Of a stretch of DNA of 57,554 nucleotides, positions 9,669 to 19,556 are shown one piece after another (positions within the stretch are counted from its first letter, which is position 1; each line of letters starts with the position of its first letter). The stretch spans positions 1 through 57,554 of the forward strand of contig JASLQF010000030.1 in the NCBI GenBank assembly GCA_030744625.1, given 5' to 3'. A program made the position numbers and the translations under genes. Origin of the DNA: Rhodospirillales bacterium (GTDB taxonomy: Bacteria; Pseudomonadota; Alphaproteobacteria; Rhodospirillales; JASLQF01). The notes beneath the pieces are model-generated. The model was not told the DNA's origin. It saw only the letters and a program-made list of their open reading frames with translations, and did not search any database.

Positions 9669-11471
9669 TCAGGAAACCTGCTCGAGCTCGTCGATGAAGC
9701 CCGAAATGACGCCGAGCCCCTGGCGCCAGAAGGCGGGGTCGCCGGCATCGAGCCCGAACGGCGCCAGCAGCTCCTTGTGCCTGAGGGTGCCGCCGGCGGC
9801 CAGCATGTCCAGGTACTTGGCCTGGAAATCCGCGTGACCGCCCTCGAACACGCCGTAAAGGGAATTCACCAAACAGTCCCCGAAGGCATAGGCATAAACA
9901 TAGAAAGGCGCGTGGACGAAGTGGGGAATGTAGGCCCAGTAATTGCGGTACTCGTCGTCGAAGCGGAAGACGGGACCCAGGCTTTCGCGCTGCGCGTCCA
10001 TCCAGATGTCGCCGAGGCGCTCGGCCGACAACTCCCCTCGGGCGCGCTCATCGTGTACCCGTTCCTCGAACCGGTGAAAGGCGACCTGGCGCACCACCGT
10101 GTTCAGCATGTCCTCGACCTTGCCGGCAAGCAGGATTCGCCGGCGGCCGGCATCGGCCTCGTCGGCGAGCATGGCGCGGAAGGTCAGCATCTCGCCGAAG
10201 ACAGACGCCGTTTCGGCAAGGGTGAGCGGCGTATCCGACATCAGCGTTCCCTGGGGACCGGCCAGCACCTGGTGCACGCCATGGCCAAGCTCATGGGCGA
10301 GGGTCATGACGTCACGCGCCTTGCCGTGAAAGTTCATCAGGATATAGGGATGCACGGAAGGCACCGTGGAATGGGAAAAGGCGCCCGAATCCTTGCCGGC
10401 GCGGGGCGCCGCGTCGATCCAGGCGTTGGTGAAGAAACGCTCCGCCGTCGCCGCCATTTCAGGTGTGAAACGCCCGTAGGCACCCAACACCAGCTCGCGC
10501 GCCTGGCGCCATGAATAGCGGCGGCCGCTGTCCCCGGGAAGAGGCGCGTTGCGGTCCCAATGATCGAGCTTGCGCTTGCCGAACCAGCGCGCCTTGAGCC
10601 GGTAGTAACGATGGCTGAGATCGGGGAAGGCGTCGGCGACCGAACGCGTCAGCGCCTCGACCACCTCGTCTTCCACGTAGTTGCCGAGGTTGCGCGACGA
10701 CAGGGGGCTGGGGTAGTGGCGCCATTCGTCCTCGATCCGCTTGTCCTTGGCCAGGGTGTTGGTGATCAAGGTGAACAGGCGCACGTTCTCGCCCAGCACC
10801 TTGCCCAGCGCCTTGGCCGCCCGCTTGCGCTTTTCGCCGTCCCTGTCGGAAAGCAGGTTCAGGACCTCGGACATGGTGAGGCGCTTCCTGCCCAAGGGAA
10901 AACGCAACGCCGATTGCGTCTCGTCGAACAGGCGGACCCAGGACGCGCGCCCGGTCACCGATTTCTCGTGCAGGATTTTCTCCAGGTCGTCGTCGAGCAT
11001 GTGCGGGCGAAAGACGCGCACATCGCGAATCCATGACGCGTAGTGTTGCGCCGCCCGATCCTTGAGCTGCTTTCGCAACACCGCTTCCGACAGGCGGTTG
11101 AGTTCGAGAGTGAAGAACAGCGTCTCCGTGGAGATGACGTTCACCTGTTCGTGCACGGTCTGGTAGAAGCGCCCCCTCTCCGCGTCCTCGCTGTTGGCCG
11201 CGAAGTACAGGTGGGCGTAGCTCATGGCCTTGTGGAGTAACTCGGTAAAGCCCTCGTATTCGGAGATGGCCGCGCCAAGCGCCGCGCCGTCGAGGGTCGC
11301 GAGACGGCCTTTGAGGCGCCCGGCAAATGCCCGCGAGCGGGCGCCGGCGTCCTCGAGGTCGGCCTTGAGCTCGGGCGCCTCGGGACTGGAATAGAGATCG
11401 ACAAGGTCCCATTCCGGCAGTTTATCGGTGGCACTGTCTTTCCTGGTCCGGGTCTTGGCTCCTTTGGTCAT
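9669..11471 (-). CDS. pepF: M3-family oligoendopeptidase F-type
   Basis: A 600-aa zinc metallopeptidase of the M3 family that degrades cytoplasmic oligopeptides. The active site HELGH is at residues 393-397 (AHELGHGVHQVL), with the third zinc ligand Glu at about 420 (TLAETASVFGE). The N-terminal helical domain begins after a basic, low-complexity lead (KTRTRKDSATDKLPEWDLVD). Length matches the PepF clade (~600 aa). An AAGGAG-type ribosome binding site precedes the ATG at 11471. The UbiB-like gene follows 14 bases later. No signal peptide. Confidence 0.93.
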   Translation of the reverse strand: MTKGAKTRTRKDSATDKLPEWDLVDLYSSPEAPELKADLEDAGARSRAFAGRLKGRLATLDGAALGAAISEYEGFTELLHKAMSYAHLYFAANSEDAERGRFYQTVHEQVNVISTETLFFTLELNRLSEAVLRKQLKDRAAQHYASWIRDVRVFRPHMLDDDLEKILHEKSVTGRASWVRLFDETQSALRFPLGRKRLTMSEVLNLLSDRDGEKRKRAAKALGKVLGENVRLFTLITNTLAKDKRIEDEWRHYPSPLSSRNLGNYVEDEVVEALTRSVADAFPDLSHRYYRLKARWFGKRKLDHWDRNAPLPGDSGRRYSWRQARELVLGAYGRFTPEMAATAERFFTNAWIDAAPRAGKDSGAFSHSTVPSVHPYILMNFHGKARDVMTLAHELGHGVHQVLAGPQGTLMSDTPLTLAETASVFGEMLTFRAMLADEADAGRRRILLAGKVEDMLNTVVRQVAFHRFEERVHDERARGELSAERLGDIWMDAQRESLGPVFRFDDEYRNYWAYIPHFVHAPFYVYAYAFGDCLVNSLYGVFEGGHADFQAKYLDMLAAGGTLRHKELLAPFGLDAGDPAFWRQGLGVISGFIDELEQVS

Positions 11472-11606
11472 CGCTTACTCCTTGCGCCCGGCGATCACAG
11501 GGGCTGAAATAGGGGCTGGAACAAACGCCGCCAAAGGGGCCATGATAGGCGTCGCCGGCCGCGAGTTAAAGAAACCGCAATGGCGGCCGCGACGGGGGAT
11601 ACACCG

Positions 11607-13406
11607 ATGGACTACAAGACCTGCCCCAATCTGGTCGCCATGTTCTTCGAACAAGCGGCGCGCCACGGCGACAAGCCCTTCCTGTGGGCGAAGCGGGACG
11701 GCAACTGGGAGGCGTTCACGTGGCGTGAGGCGGCGGCGCGCGTCAGCGCCCTGGCACGCGGCCTGAAAGGACTGGGCATCGAGACCGGCGACCGCGTGGT
11801 TCTGGTCTCCGAGAACCGGCCCGAATGGCTGATCTCCGACGTCGCCATCATGGCGGCCGGCGCCATCAGCGTGCCGGCCTACGTGACCAACACGGTGAAC
11901 GATCACCTCCACATCGTCGAGAACAGCGGCGCCAAGGGCGCCATCGTGTCGACGCGCAAGCTGTCGGAAAATTTCCTGCCGGCTGCCCATCGAGCCTCCC
12001 AAATGAAGTTCGTCGTCACCATGGAGCCCTCGGACATAAGCCAGGAACTGAGCACAGCGGTGCATGCCTGGGAGGACGTCCTGGCACAGAGCGCCGGCCA
12101 GGGCGCCGGCGAGGACGATGACATTGCCGCCGCCGCCGGAACGTGGAAGCGCGACGATACGGCTTGCATCATCTACACCTCGGGCACCGGCGGCGCGCCC
12201 AAGGGGGTGATGCTGCACCACGGAGCGATCATCCATAACTGCATGGGGGCGTACGACGCGCTTCTCGAACTGGGGCTCGGCGAAGAGGTGTTCCTGAGCT
12301 TCCTGCCACTGTCCCATTCCTACGAGCACATGGCGGGACAGTTCTTCCCCATTTCGCTGGGCGCCCAGATTTATTACGCCGAAGGGATCGAGGCGCTTGG
12401 CAGCAACATGGCTGAGGTCCGCCCCACCATCATGACCGCCGTGCCCAGGCTTTACGAAACCATGCACGCGCGAATCTCGCGCGGCGTCAAGGTCCAGGGT
12501 GGGATCAAGGAAAAGCTGTTCATGAAGGCGCTGGAACTGGGACGGCGCCGTTACGAAAACCCCGACGGCCTGACGTTCGGCGAGCGGGTCACGGACGCCA
12601 TCGTCGATCGCCTGGTACGCGACAAGGTGCGCGGGCGATTTGGCGGAAGGCTCAAGGCCCTGGTTTCCGGTGGCGCGCCGCTCAACCCCGACATCGGTAT
12701 CTTTTTCACGGCGCTCGGCCTGTGCCTCCTGCAAGGTTACGGCCAGACCGAATCGGCCCCCCTCATCAGCGTCAACCGCCCCAACAAGGTGAAGATGCAC
12801 ACCGTCGGCCCACCCGTCCTCGAAGTCGAGGTGAAGATCGCCGAGGATGGCGAAATCCTGGCTCGCGGAGAACTCGTCATGCAGGGCTACTGGCGGGACC
12901 CCGAGGCCACCTCCCAGGTCATCAGGGACGGCTGGCTGCACACCGGCGATATCGGCGTCTTCGACGAAGACGGCTACATCCAGATCACCGACCGCAAGAA
13001 GGACATCATCGTCAACTCCGGCGGCGACAACCTGTCTCCCCAGCGCGTCGAGGGCGTGCTCACGCTGGCCCCCGAAATCGCCCAGGCCATGGTCTTTGGC
13101 GACCGCCGCCCCTATCTGGTCGGCATGGTGGTCCCCGAGGAGGATTGGGTAAAGGAGTGGTCGGCAGAGAACGGAAAACCCAACGACCTTGCGATGCTTG
13201 GCGGCGACGAGGACTTCCGCAAGGCCGTCGGCGCCGTGGTCGAGCGGGTCAACGAGGGTCTCTCCACCATCGAGAAGGTGCGCCACTTCATGATCGCCAG
13301 CGAGCCCTTTACCATCGAAAACGAGATGCTCACTCCGACCATCAAGATCCGCCGCCACAAGATCATAGAGGCCTTTGGCGCGTCCCTGGAAGCGCTTTAC
13401 GGATAG
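11607..13406 (+). CDS. AMP-dependent long-chain acyl-CoA synthetase
   Basis: A 599-aa ANL-superfamily adenylating enzyme activating long-chain fatty acids to acyl-CoA. Motifs in order are the phosphate loop YTSGTGGAPKGVMLHH, GYGQTES, HTGDIGVFDEDGYIQI and RKKDIIVNSGGDNLSPQRVE, the last marking the hinge and C-terminal domain. The usual loop reads YTSGTTG; here the second Thr is Gly (TGTGG). ATG 11607 was preferred to the in-frame ATG at 11580, because GGGGGAT sits just upstream of 11607 and nothing resembling a ribosome binding site precedes 11580. It is divergent from pepF. The exact chain-length preference is not deducible. Confidence 0.9.
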   Translation: MDYKTCPNLVAMFFEQAARHGDKPFLWAKRDGNWEAFTWREAAARVSALARGLKGLGIETGDRVVLVSENRPEWLISDVAIMAAGAISVPAYVTNTVNDHLHIVENSGAKGAIVSTRKLSENFLPAAHRASQMKFVVTMEPSDISQELSTAVHAWEDVLAQSAGQGAGEDDDIAAAAGTWKRDDTACIIYTSGTGGAPKGVMLHHGAIIHNCMGAYDALLELGLGEEVFLSFLPLSHSYEHMAGQFFPISLGAQIYYAEGIEALGSNMAEVRPTIMTAVPRLYETMHARISRGVKVQGGIKEKLFMKALELGRRRYENPDGLTFGERVTDAIVDRLVRDKVRGRFGGRLKALVSGGAPLNPDIGIFFTALGLCLLQGYGQTESAPLISVNRPNKVKMHTVGPPVLEVEVKIAEDGEILARGELVMQGYWRDPEATSQVIRDGWLHTGDIGVFDEDGYIQITDRKKDIIVNSGGDNLSPQRVEGVLTLAPEIAQAMVFGDRRPYLVGMVVPEEDWVKEWSAENGKPNDLAMLGGDEDFRKAVGAVVERVNEGLSTIEKVRHFMIASEPFTIENEMLTPTIKIRRHKIIEAFGASLEALYG

Positions 13407-13412
13407 GCTTGC

Positions 13413-14654
13413 TCAGGCGAAGACGGCCGCCTCCTGGGCCACCGTTCCCCGGCGCTCGGGAATCGTCAGGCAGATGAAGGCGGCGGACACCGCCGTGACG
13501 ATGGCCAGAATCCACACCCAGTCGTAGCTGGCGAACAGATCGAAGAGGTAGCCGCCGAGGAAGGCGGCGACCGCCGCGCCCAGGCTGTGCCCGGCCATCA
13601 GGATGCCCATGGAGAGGCCCATGACGCGAAGGCCGATGTGGCTGGCTACCAGGCTGGCGGTAATGGGGACGGTGGAGTAATCGAAGACCCCGAACATCAC
13701 CGCGAAGATGAAAAGCATGGGCGTGTTGCCGACGATGTAGAAGAGCAGGATGAAGGCGAGCCCGCGGAAGAAATAGATGCTCGCCAAAAGAATTGGCCGG
13801 TGTACGCGGTCGGCGAGGTAGCCGGCCATCACCATGCCGATCATGTTGAAGGCGGCCAACACGCCGTAGGCCGTGGCGCCGGTCAGTGGCGGAAAGCCGC
13901 ACGCCGCCGCGTAGGGCAGCAGGTGTAGCTCGATTATCCCCGTCGTGGTGAAGCCGCAGATGACGAAGCTCCAGAAGAGGGCGTGAAAGACCCGGCTCTT
14001 GGCCAGCGCGCCGAGACGCTCTGGAAAAGGCTCGGGCGGCTGTTGCGGCACGTCGCGCGTTACCTTGGCGCGCGCCGCCAGCGACTCGGCGTCCGGCCGC
14101 ACCAAATAGAGGAGCAGGGCAATGAGAAAGATGGAGGCGACGCCGAGCACCGCGTAGCTGACACGCCAGCCGATGGCCGTCAAGACGATGGCGAGAAGCG
14201 GGATGATCAGCAGTTGCCCCGCCGTCGAACCCGCCGTGGCGACGCCGGTCGGCAAACCCGCCCGCACCGGAAATTCCAGAGCCACGATGGTGGAAACCGC
14301 GTGAATCGCGACGACACCGAACCCGATGCCGCCGAGGATGCCGAAATAGAGGATGAACTCCCATTCGGCACGCGCCGTCGCGGTCAGACCCATGGAGACG
14401 GCGACGGTCACCAGCCCCCACAAGATCGGCCGGCGTGGGCCCAGGCGATCGATCAAGTTGCCCGCTATGGGCGCCGCCACGGCCATCACCACCAGGGCGA
14501 CGGCACCGCCGCTGGAGACGAAACTGCGCGACCAGCCGAGTTCCTGCTCCCAAAGCGGCATGGTCAGCCCAAGCAGCGAGCGCGCCGAATAAACGACGGA
14601 GAGGGCCAGGAAGCAGACCGCGACGATGAGCCAGCCCGATACGTTCGACCTCAT
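13413..14654 (-). CDS. Major facilitator superfamily transporter
   Basis: A 413-aa protein with about twelve hydrophobic helices and the MFS loop 2-3 signature (NLIDRLGPRRPILWG, near residue 65). A second related motif, GYLADRVHRPILLASIYF, lies between helices 8 and 9. The layout resembles oxalate/formate antiporter-like or monocarboxylate MFS carriers. ATG 14654 (MRSNVSGWLIVAV) has GGAAGG upstream and places helix 1 properly; the frame is open for 22 more codons of Pro/Arg-rich sequence. It converges tail-to-tail with the acyl-CoA synthetase (6-base gap). Substrate unknown. Confidence 0.85.
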   Translation of the reverse strand: MRSNVSGWLIVAVCFLALSVVYSARSLLGLTMPLWEQELGWSRSFVSSGGAVALVVMAVAAPIAGNLIDRLGPRRPILWGLVTVAVSMGLTATARAEWEFILYFGILGGIGFGVVAIHAVSTIVALEFPVRAGLPTGVATAGSTAGQLLIIPLLAIVLTAIGWRVSYAVLGVASIFLIALLLYLVRPDAESLAARAKVTRDVPQQPPEPFPERLGALAKSRVFHALFWSFVICGFTTTGIIELHLLPYAAACGFPPLTGATAYGVLAAFNMIGMVMAGYLADRVHRPILLASIYFFRGLAFILLFYIVGNTPMLFIFAVMFGVFDYSTVPITASLVASHIGLRVMGLSMGILMAGHSLGAAVAAFLGGYLFDLFASYDWVWILAIVTAVSAAFICLTIPERRGTVAQEAAVFA

Positions 14655-14789
14655 TCCACGCCTTCCATCCGGTTCATTTCGGGAACGGGGCGGCGGTGCG
14701 CCGTCCGGGTGCGGCGGCACAGTATATCACCGCGCCCGGCCCTTGAAATCATATCCTTGCCCCAGGGGCCGGGGGTGGCGAGCCCTCGC

Positions 14790-15770
14790 TTACGCGCCGT
14801 AATATTCGCGGTACCATTCGATGAACCGGGGGACACCCTCGTCGATCGTTACCGCCGGGTGAAAGCCCAAATCTCTCTGTGAGCTGGAGATGTCCGCGTA
14901 GGTCTCCTTCACGTCGCCGGGCTGCATGGGAAGAAGCTCCACTTCCGCCTTGCGCCCAAGCGTCTTTTCGATGAGCGCGATGAAGTCCATGAGCCGCTCG
15001 CCCTTGTTGTTCCCCAGGTTATAGAGGCGGAAGGGAGGCGCGCCGGCGTCGGCCGGCGGCGGGCGGTCGAGACAGGCGAGGATGCCGGCCACGATATCGT
15101 CGATGTAGGTGAAGTCCCGGCGCATGTCCCCGTTGTTGTAAACGGGTATGGGTTCGCCGGCGAGGATCTTGCGGCTGAAGATGAAGGCCGCCATATCGGG
15201 CCGTCCCCAGGGGCCATAGACGGTGAAAAAGCGAAGCCCGGTCTGCGCCACCCCGTGAAGGCGGCTGTAGGAGTGGCTGATCAACTCACCCGATCTCTTG
15301 GTGGAACCGTAGAGCGATACCGGCGCCTCCACGCGGTCCTCCACCGAGAACGGCAGCTTGGCGTTGGCGCCGTAAACCGAGGACGACGAGGCGAAGACGA
15401 AGTGCTCTAGCCCGTCCAGCTTGCGGCACGCCTCGAGCACCACCAGATGGCCTTCGACGTTGGTCCGCACGTAGGCATAGGGGTTGATCAGGGAGTAGCG
15501 CACTCCGGCCTGAGCCGCCAGATGAACGACGTGGGTGATGCCCGGATGGCGCCCGATCAGGGTGTCCATGTGGTCGCGTTCGGCGATGTCCAGGCGCTCG
15601 AAGGTAAAGTCGCCGCCCTCTTTCAGGACGGCGAGCCGCGCCTCCTTCAGGCTCACGTCGTAATAGTCGTTGACGTCGTCGACACCGATGACCCGCTCGC
15701 CCCGGGCCAAAAGGGCGGCGCACGTGTGAAACCCGATAAACCCGGCGGCGCCCGTAACCAGAACCGACAT
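14790..15770 (-). CDS. NAD-dependent epimerase, UDP-glucuronate 4-epimerase-like
   Basis: A 326-aa extended short-chain dehydrogenase/reductase. The NAD-binding TGAAGFIG is at residues 6-13 and the catalytic YGSTK at 154-158 (Tyr154, Lys158), with Ser/Thr-rich FASSSSVYG just before. NDYYDVSLKEARL after the Rossmann strand and LRFFTVYGPWGRPDMA are characteristic of UDP-glucuronate 4-epimerases, which make UDP-galacturonate for surface polysaccharide. No glycosyltransferase or capsule gene is adjacent, so the product's use is not shown by context. UDP-glucose 4-epimerase is a less likely alternative. Confidence 0.88.
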   Translation of the reverse strand: MSVLVTGAAGFIGFHTCAALLARGERVIGVDDVNDYYDVSLKEARLAVLKEGGDFTFERLDIAERDHMDTLIGRHPGITHVVHLAAQAGVRYSLINPYAYVRTNVEGHLVVLEACRKLDGLEHFVFASSSSVYGANAKLPFSVEDRVEAPVSLYGSTKRSGELISHSYSRLHGVAQTGLRFFTVYGPWGRPDMAAFIFSRKILAGEPIPVYNNGDMRRDFTYIDDIVAGILACLDRPPPADAGAPPFRLYNLGNNKGERLMDFIALIEKTLGRKAEVELLPMQPGDVKETYADISSSQRDLGFHPAVTIDEGVPRFIEWYREYYGA

Positions 15771-16078
15771 CTCTCTTTCGCCCGCGTTGCCCGAACCCGC
15801 CCCCGTATAACGGCTGAGGGCGGATAAATCACGCCCTAACGCCCGGCTCCCCTTTTCACCATTACGCGATGAGGGCCGGCGAAATATTTTTACCCAGGCA
15901 TCCGGTTCCGGGAAATTTCCGTGCCGAGGCGGCTTCCATCCGCTCCGTTCGTTGCGTTTTGATGGGACGCGACTTGCTAGCCGTTGTAAGGGCCATCATC
16001 TGGCATTACCCTTCCCCGAATTGGGATCGCGTGGAAAACGCGGCTCCGCCCCCTGGCGGCGGATTAGGGAGATACACG
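15771..16078. other. Divergent intergenic region, 308 bases, no gene
   Basis: It lies between the epimerase start (minus) and the indolepyruvate oxidoreductase start (plus). I see no convincing coding frame, tRNA or hairpin terminator. The frame of the downstream gene stays open back to 15869 but carries no family resemblance before 16079. No -35/-10 pair with good hexamers and spacing stood out on either strand, though both flanking genes presumably start transcription here. Confidence 0.5.
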
Positions 16079-19000
16079 ATGGAGCTTCTCAACGTCACGC
16101 TCGAGGACAAGTACGCGCTCGCCTCCGGTCGCGTCTACCTGAGCGGAACCCAGGCCCTGGTTCGGCTGCCCATGATGCAGCGCCAGCGGGACCTCTTGGC
16201 GGGGCTGAATACCGCCGGCTTCGTCTCGGGCTATCGCGGCTCGCCGCTCGGCGGCGTCGACAAGGAATCGTGGCGCGCCAAGAAGTTCCTCGACGACAAC
16301 CACATCGTATTCAAGCCCGGCGTCAACGAGGACCTGGCGGCCACCGCCATTTGGGGAACGCAGCAACTCAACCTGTTCGAGGGTGCCGAATACGACGGTG
16401 TCTTCGCCATGTGGTACGGCAAGGGTCCCGGCGTCGACCGCTCGGGCGACGTATTCAAGCACGGCAACTACTCGGGCACGTCCAATCACGGCGGCGTTCT
16501 GGTTGTCGCCGGCGACGACCCGGTGTGTAAATCCTCGACCCTGCCGAGTCAGACCGAATACGCTTTCATGGATGCCCAAATTCCAGTGCTCAATCCTTCC
16601 AACGTCCAGGAGATACTGGATTTTGGCCTCATCGGCTGGGCGATGTCGCGCTATTCCGGGTGCTGGGTCGCCCTCAAGACCATCCCCGAGACCGTGGACG
16701 CATCGGCGTCCGTCTTCGTCGGCCCCGACCGCGTATCCATTGTCATGCCCGAGGACTTCGAAATGCCGCCGGACGGCCTGCATGTCCGTTTCCCCGACCC
16801 GCCGTTGGAGCAGGAAGAGCGGCTGCAGCGCCACAAGCTTTATGCGGCGCTGGCCTTCGTGCGCGCCAACGGGCTCGACAAGGTGGTCGTCGACAGCCCC
16901 AAGGCCCGTTTCGGCATCGCCACCACGGGCAAGTCCTATCCCGACGTCATGCAGGCCCTCGACGACCTCGGTATCGACCAGGCAGAGGCCGCCGAGATCG
17001 GGCTCCGGGTTTACAAGGTGGCCATGCCCTGGCCCCTGGAGCGCGAGGGCATCCGCCGCTTCGCCGAAGGGCTCGACGAAGTGCTCGTGGTAGAGGAAAA
17101 GCGCGGCGTCGTCGAGAACCAGCTCAAGGAACAGCTCTACAACTGGCGCCCGGACGTGCGCCCGCGCGTCGTCGGCAAGTTCGACGAGACCGGGGAATGG
17201 ATACTGCCGTCGGCCGGCGAGCTGACCCCGGCCCGCGTGGCGCGCGCCATCGCCAACCGCATCGAGCTCTTCCACACCAGCCCGCGCGTCAAGGAACGCC
17301 TCGCTTTTCTCGAACAGAAGGAACGCGCGCTCGAAGGCCCGCGCCCCGACATAACCCGAATTCCCTATTTCTGCTCGGGCTGCCCCCACAACACCTCGAC
17401 GCGGGTCCCCGAGGGCTCGCGTGCCCTGGCCGGCATCGGCTGCCATTACATGGCCCAGTGGATGGACCGCGAGACGGCAACGTATTCCCACATGGGTGGC
17501 GAGGGCGTTGCCTGGGTCGGACAGTCGCCGTTCACCGAAACCGACCACGTCTTCGTCAACCTGGGCGACGGAACCTACTATCACTCAGGCTTGCTCGCCA
17601 TCCGCGCCGCCGTCGGGGGCGACGTCAACATCACTTACAAAATCCTCTTTAACGATGCCGTCGCCATGACCGGCGGCCAGCCTTTGGGTGGCCCGACCAC
17701 CGTCCCCTTGATCTCCCACCAGGTGGCGGCGGAAGGGGTGAAGCGCGTCGCCGTGGTCAGCGACGAGCCCGACAAGTATCCGCTTGGCAGCAACTTCGCG
17801 CCCGGCACCACCTTCCATCACCGCGACGACCTCGACCGGCTGCAGCGCGACCTGCGCGAGTGGCCCGGCGTGTCGGTGCTGATCTACGACCAGACCTGCG
17901 CCGCCGAGAAACGCCGCCGGCGCAAGCGCGGCCTGATGGCCGACCCGCCCCGGCGCGTCTTCATCAACTCGGCCGTGTGCGAAGGGTGCGGCGACTGCAG
18001 CATGGCCTCCAACTGCGTCTCAGTGGTCCCCCTGGAGACCGAATTCGGCCGCAAACGCGCCATCGACCAATCGGCGTGCAACAAGGACTTCTCGTGCCTC
18101 AAGGGTTTTTGCCCGAGCTTCGTCACCGTACACGGCGGCGCTCTCCGCAAGCGTTCCGGGCGCGGCGGCGACGCCTCCTTCCCCGTCTTGCCTGAGCCCG
18201 AAGTACCGGAAATCGCGGACCCCTACGGCATCGTCGTCACCGGCATCGGGGGCACCGGCGTCGTCACCATTGGGGCACTTCTCGGCATGGCGGGACACCT
18301 GGAGGGACACGGCGTCTCGATACTCGACATGACGGGCCTGGCCCAGAAGAACGGCGCCGTCGTCAGCCATCTGCGCTTCGCCAAGCGGCCCGAAGACATC
18401 CACGCGGCGCGCATCGCCGCCGGCGGGGCCGACCTGCTTCTCGGGTGCGACATCGTGGCCGCCGGCAGTTTGGAGTCGCTGGCCAAGTTGCGCGCCGGAC
18501 ATTCCCGTGCCGTCATCAACTCCCACGAGACCATGACCGCCGAATTTACCCAGCGGCCCGACATGGAGTTCCCCGAACAAGGGCTCATCGAGACCATCGC
18601 CAACGCCACGGGCGAAGACGCGGCGACGTTCGTGGACGCCGGTTCCCTGGCCACCGCCATCCTCGGTGATTCCATTGCCACCAACCTGTTCATGGTGGGA
18701 TACGCCTGGCAGAAGGGCCTGGTGCCGCTGGGACGGGCAGCCATCGAGCGCGCCATCGAGCTCAACGGCGTCGCTGTCGACTTCAACAAGCAGGCCTTCC
18801 TGTGGGGTCGGCGGGCGGCCCACGACCTGGCCGCCGTGCGGCGAGCCGCCATGCCCGAGCGCCAGGCCGAGGAGACCGCTCCGGCCAGCCTCGACGACAT
18901 CATGGCGCGCCGCATGGGCGAGCTGACCGCCTACCAGGACGCCGCCTATGCCAAGCGATATTCGACCCTCGTCGGACGGGTGCGCGACGCCGAGGCGAAA

Positions 19001-19546
19001 TCTGCCAAGGGCCTGAGCGGGCTTGCCGAAGCGGTGGCCCTGTCCTATTTCAAGCTCTTGGCCTACAAGGACGAGTACGAGGTGGCCCGCCTGCACTCCG
19101 ACGGCTCGTTCATGAAACAGGTCCACGAGCGGTTCGAGGGAGACTTCAAGCTCACCTTCCACCTCGCCCCACCGCTCGTCGCGTCACGGAACGCGGAGAG
19201 CGGCGAACTCCAAAAGCGCGTCTACGGGTCGTGGATGATGAGTGTCTTCAAGGTGCTGGCACGGCTCAAGGGGCTGCGCGGCACGCCCTTCGATGTCTTC
19301 GGATACGCCGCCGAGCGCCGCATGGAACGGCGCCTGATCGGCGAGTACGAGGCCACCGTGGAGGAGATCCTCGGCAACCTCGGCCCCGACACCCACGGCC
19401 TCGCCGTGGACATCGCCGCCCTGCCCGAGACCATGCGCGGCTTCGGCCACGTCAAGGAGCGCAACGTCGCCGCCGCCAAGGCCAGCGAGGCCGAGCTGAT
19501 CGATGCCTTCCGCAACCCGGCACGGCGCGCGACGGCGGCCGAATAG
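16079..19546 (+). CDS. Indolepyruvate ferredoxin oxidoreductase, alpha-beta fusion
   Basis: A 1155-aa fused IorA/IorB-type 2-oxoacid:ferredoxin oxidoreductase, which decarboxylates aryl pyruvates from aromatic amino-acid breakdown and transfers electrons to ferredoxin. The order is a pyrimidine-binding-like N-terminus (GFVSGYRGSPLGGVDKE), a thiamine-diphosphate part (PYFCSGCPHNTSTRVPEG and VNLGDGTYYHSGLLA), a Cys cluster (VCEGCGDCSMASNC, near nt 17974) and a gamma-type domain (VTGIGGTGVVTIGALLGMAG). The C-terminal ~250 residues form an extra domain usual for proteobacterial fusions. ATG 16079 has GGGAGAT upstream and is where homology begins. No phenylacetate-pathway genes are adjacent. Confidence 0.93.
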   Translation: MELLNVTLEDKYALASGRVYLSGTQALVRLPMMQRQRDLLAGLNTAGFVSGYRGSPLGGVDKESWRAKKFLDDNHIVFKPGVNEDLAATAIWGTQQLNLFEGAEYDGVFAMWYGKGPGVDRSGDVFKHGNYSGTSNHGGVLVVAGDDPVCKSSTLPSQTEYAFMDAQIPVLNPSNVQEILDFGLIGWAMSRYSGCWVALKTIPETVDASASVFVGPDRVSIVMPEDFEMPPDGLHVRFPDPPLEQEERLQRHKLYAALAFVRANGLDKVVVDSPKARFGIATTGKSYPDVMQALDDLGIDQAEAAEIGLRVYKVAMPWPLEREGIRRFAEGLDEVLVVEEKRGVVENQLKEQLYNWRPDVRPRVVGKFDETGEWILPSAGELTPARVARAIANRIELFHTSPRVKERLAFLEQKERALEGPRPDITRIPYFCSGCPHNTSTRVPEGSRALAGIGCHYMAQWMDRETATYSHMGGEGVAWVGQSPFTETDHVFVNLGDGTYYHSGLLAIRAAVGGDVNITYKILFNDAVAMTGGQPLGGPTTVPLISHQVAAEGVKRVAVVSDEPDKYPLGSNFAPGTTFHHRDDLDRLQRDLREWPGVSVLIYDQTCAAEKRRRRKRGLMADPPRRVFINSAVCEGCGDCSMASNCVSVVPLETEFGRKRAIDQSACNKDFSCLKGFCPSFVTVHGGALRKRSGRGGDASFPVLPEPEVPEIADPYGIVVTGIGGTGVVTIGALLGMAGHLEGHGVSILDMTGLAQKNGAVVSHLRFAKRPEDIHAARIAAGGADLLLGCDIVAAGSLESLAKLRAGHSRAVINSHETMTAEFTQRPDMEFPEQGLIETIANATGEDAATFVDAGSLATAILGDSIATNLFMVGYAWQKGLVPLGRAAIERAIELNGVAVDFNKQAFLWGRRAAHDLAAVRRAAMPERQAEETAPASLDDIMARRMGELTAYQDAAYAKRYSTLVGRVRDAEAKSAKGLSGLAEAVALSYFKLLAYKDEYEVARLHSDGSFMKQVHERFEGDFKLTFHLAPPLVASRNAESGELQKRVYGSWMMSVFKVLARLKGLRGTPFDVFGYAAERRMERRLIGEYEATVEEILGNLGPDTHGLAVDIAALPETMRGFGHVKERNVAAAKASEAELIDAFRNPARRATAAE

Positions 19547-19556
19547 GGCCGGTCCC

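Noticed and set aside
11475..13358. A 627-codon open frame on the minus strand across the acyl-CoA synthetase
   Set aside because: Antisense shadow; the synthetase on the plus strand has every ANL motif.
16064..17584. A 506-codon open frame on the minus strand across the indolepyruvate oxidoreductase
   Set aside because: Antisense shadow with no motif; the sense gene is certain.
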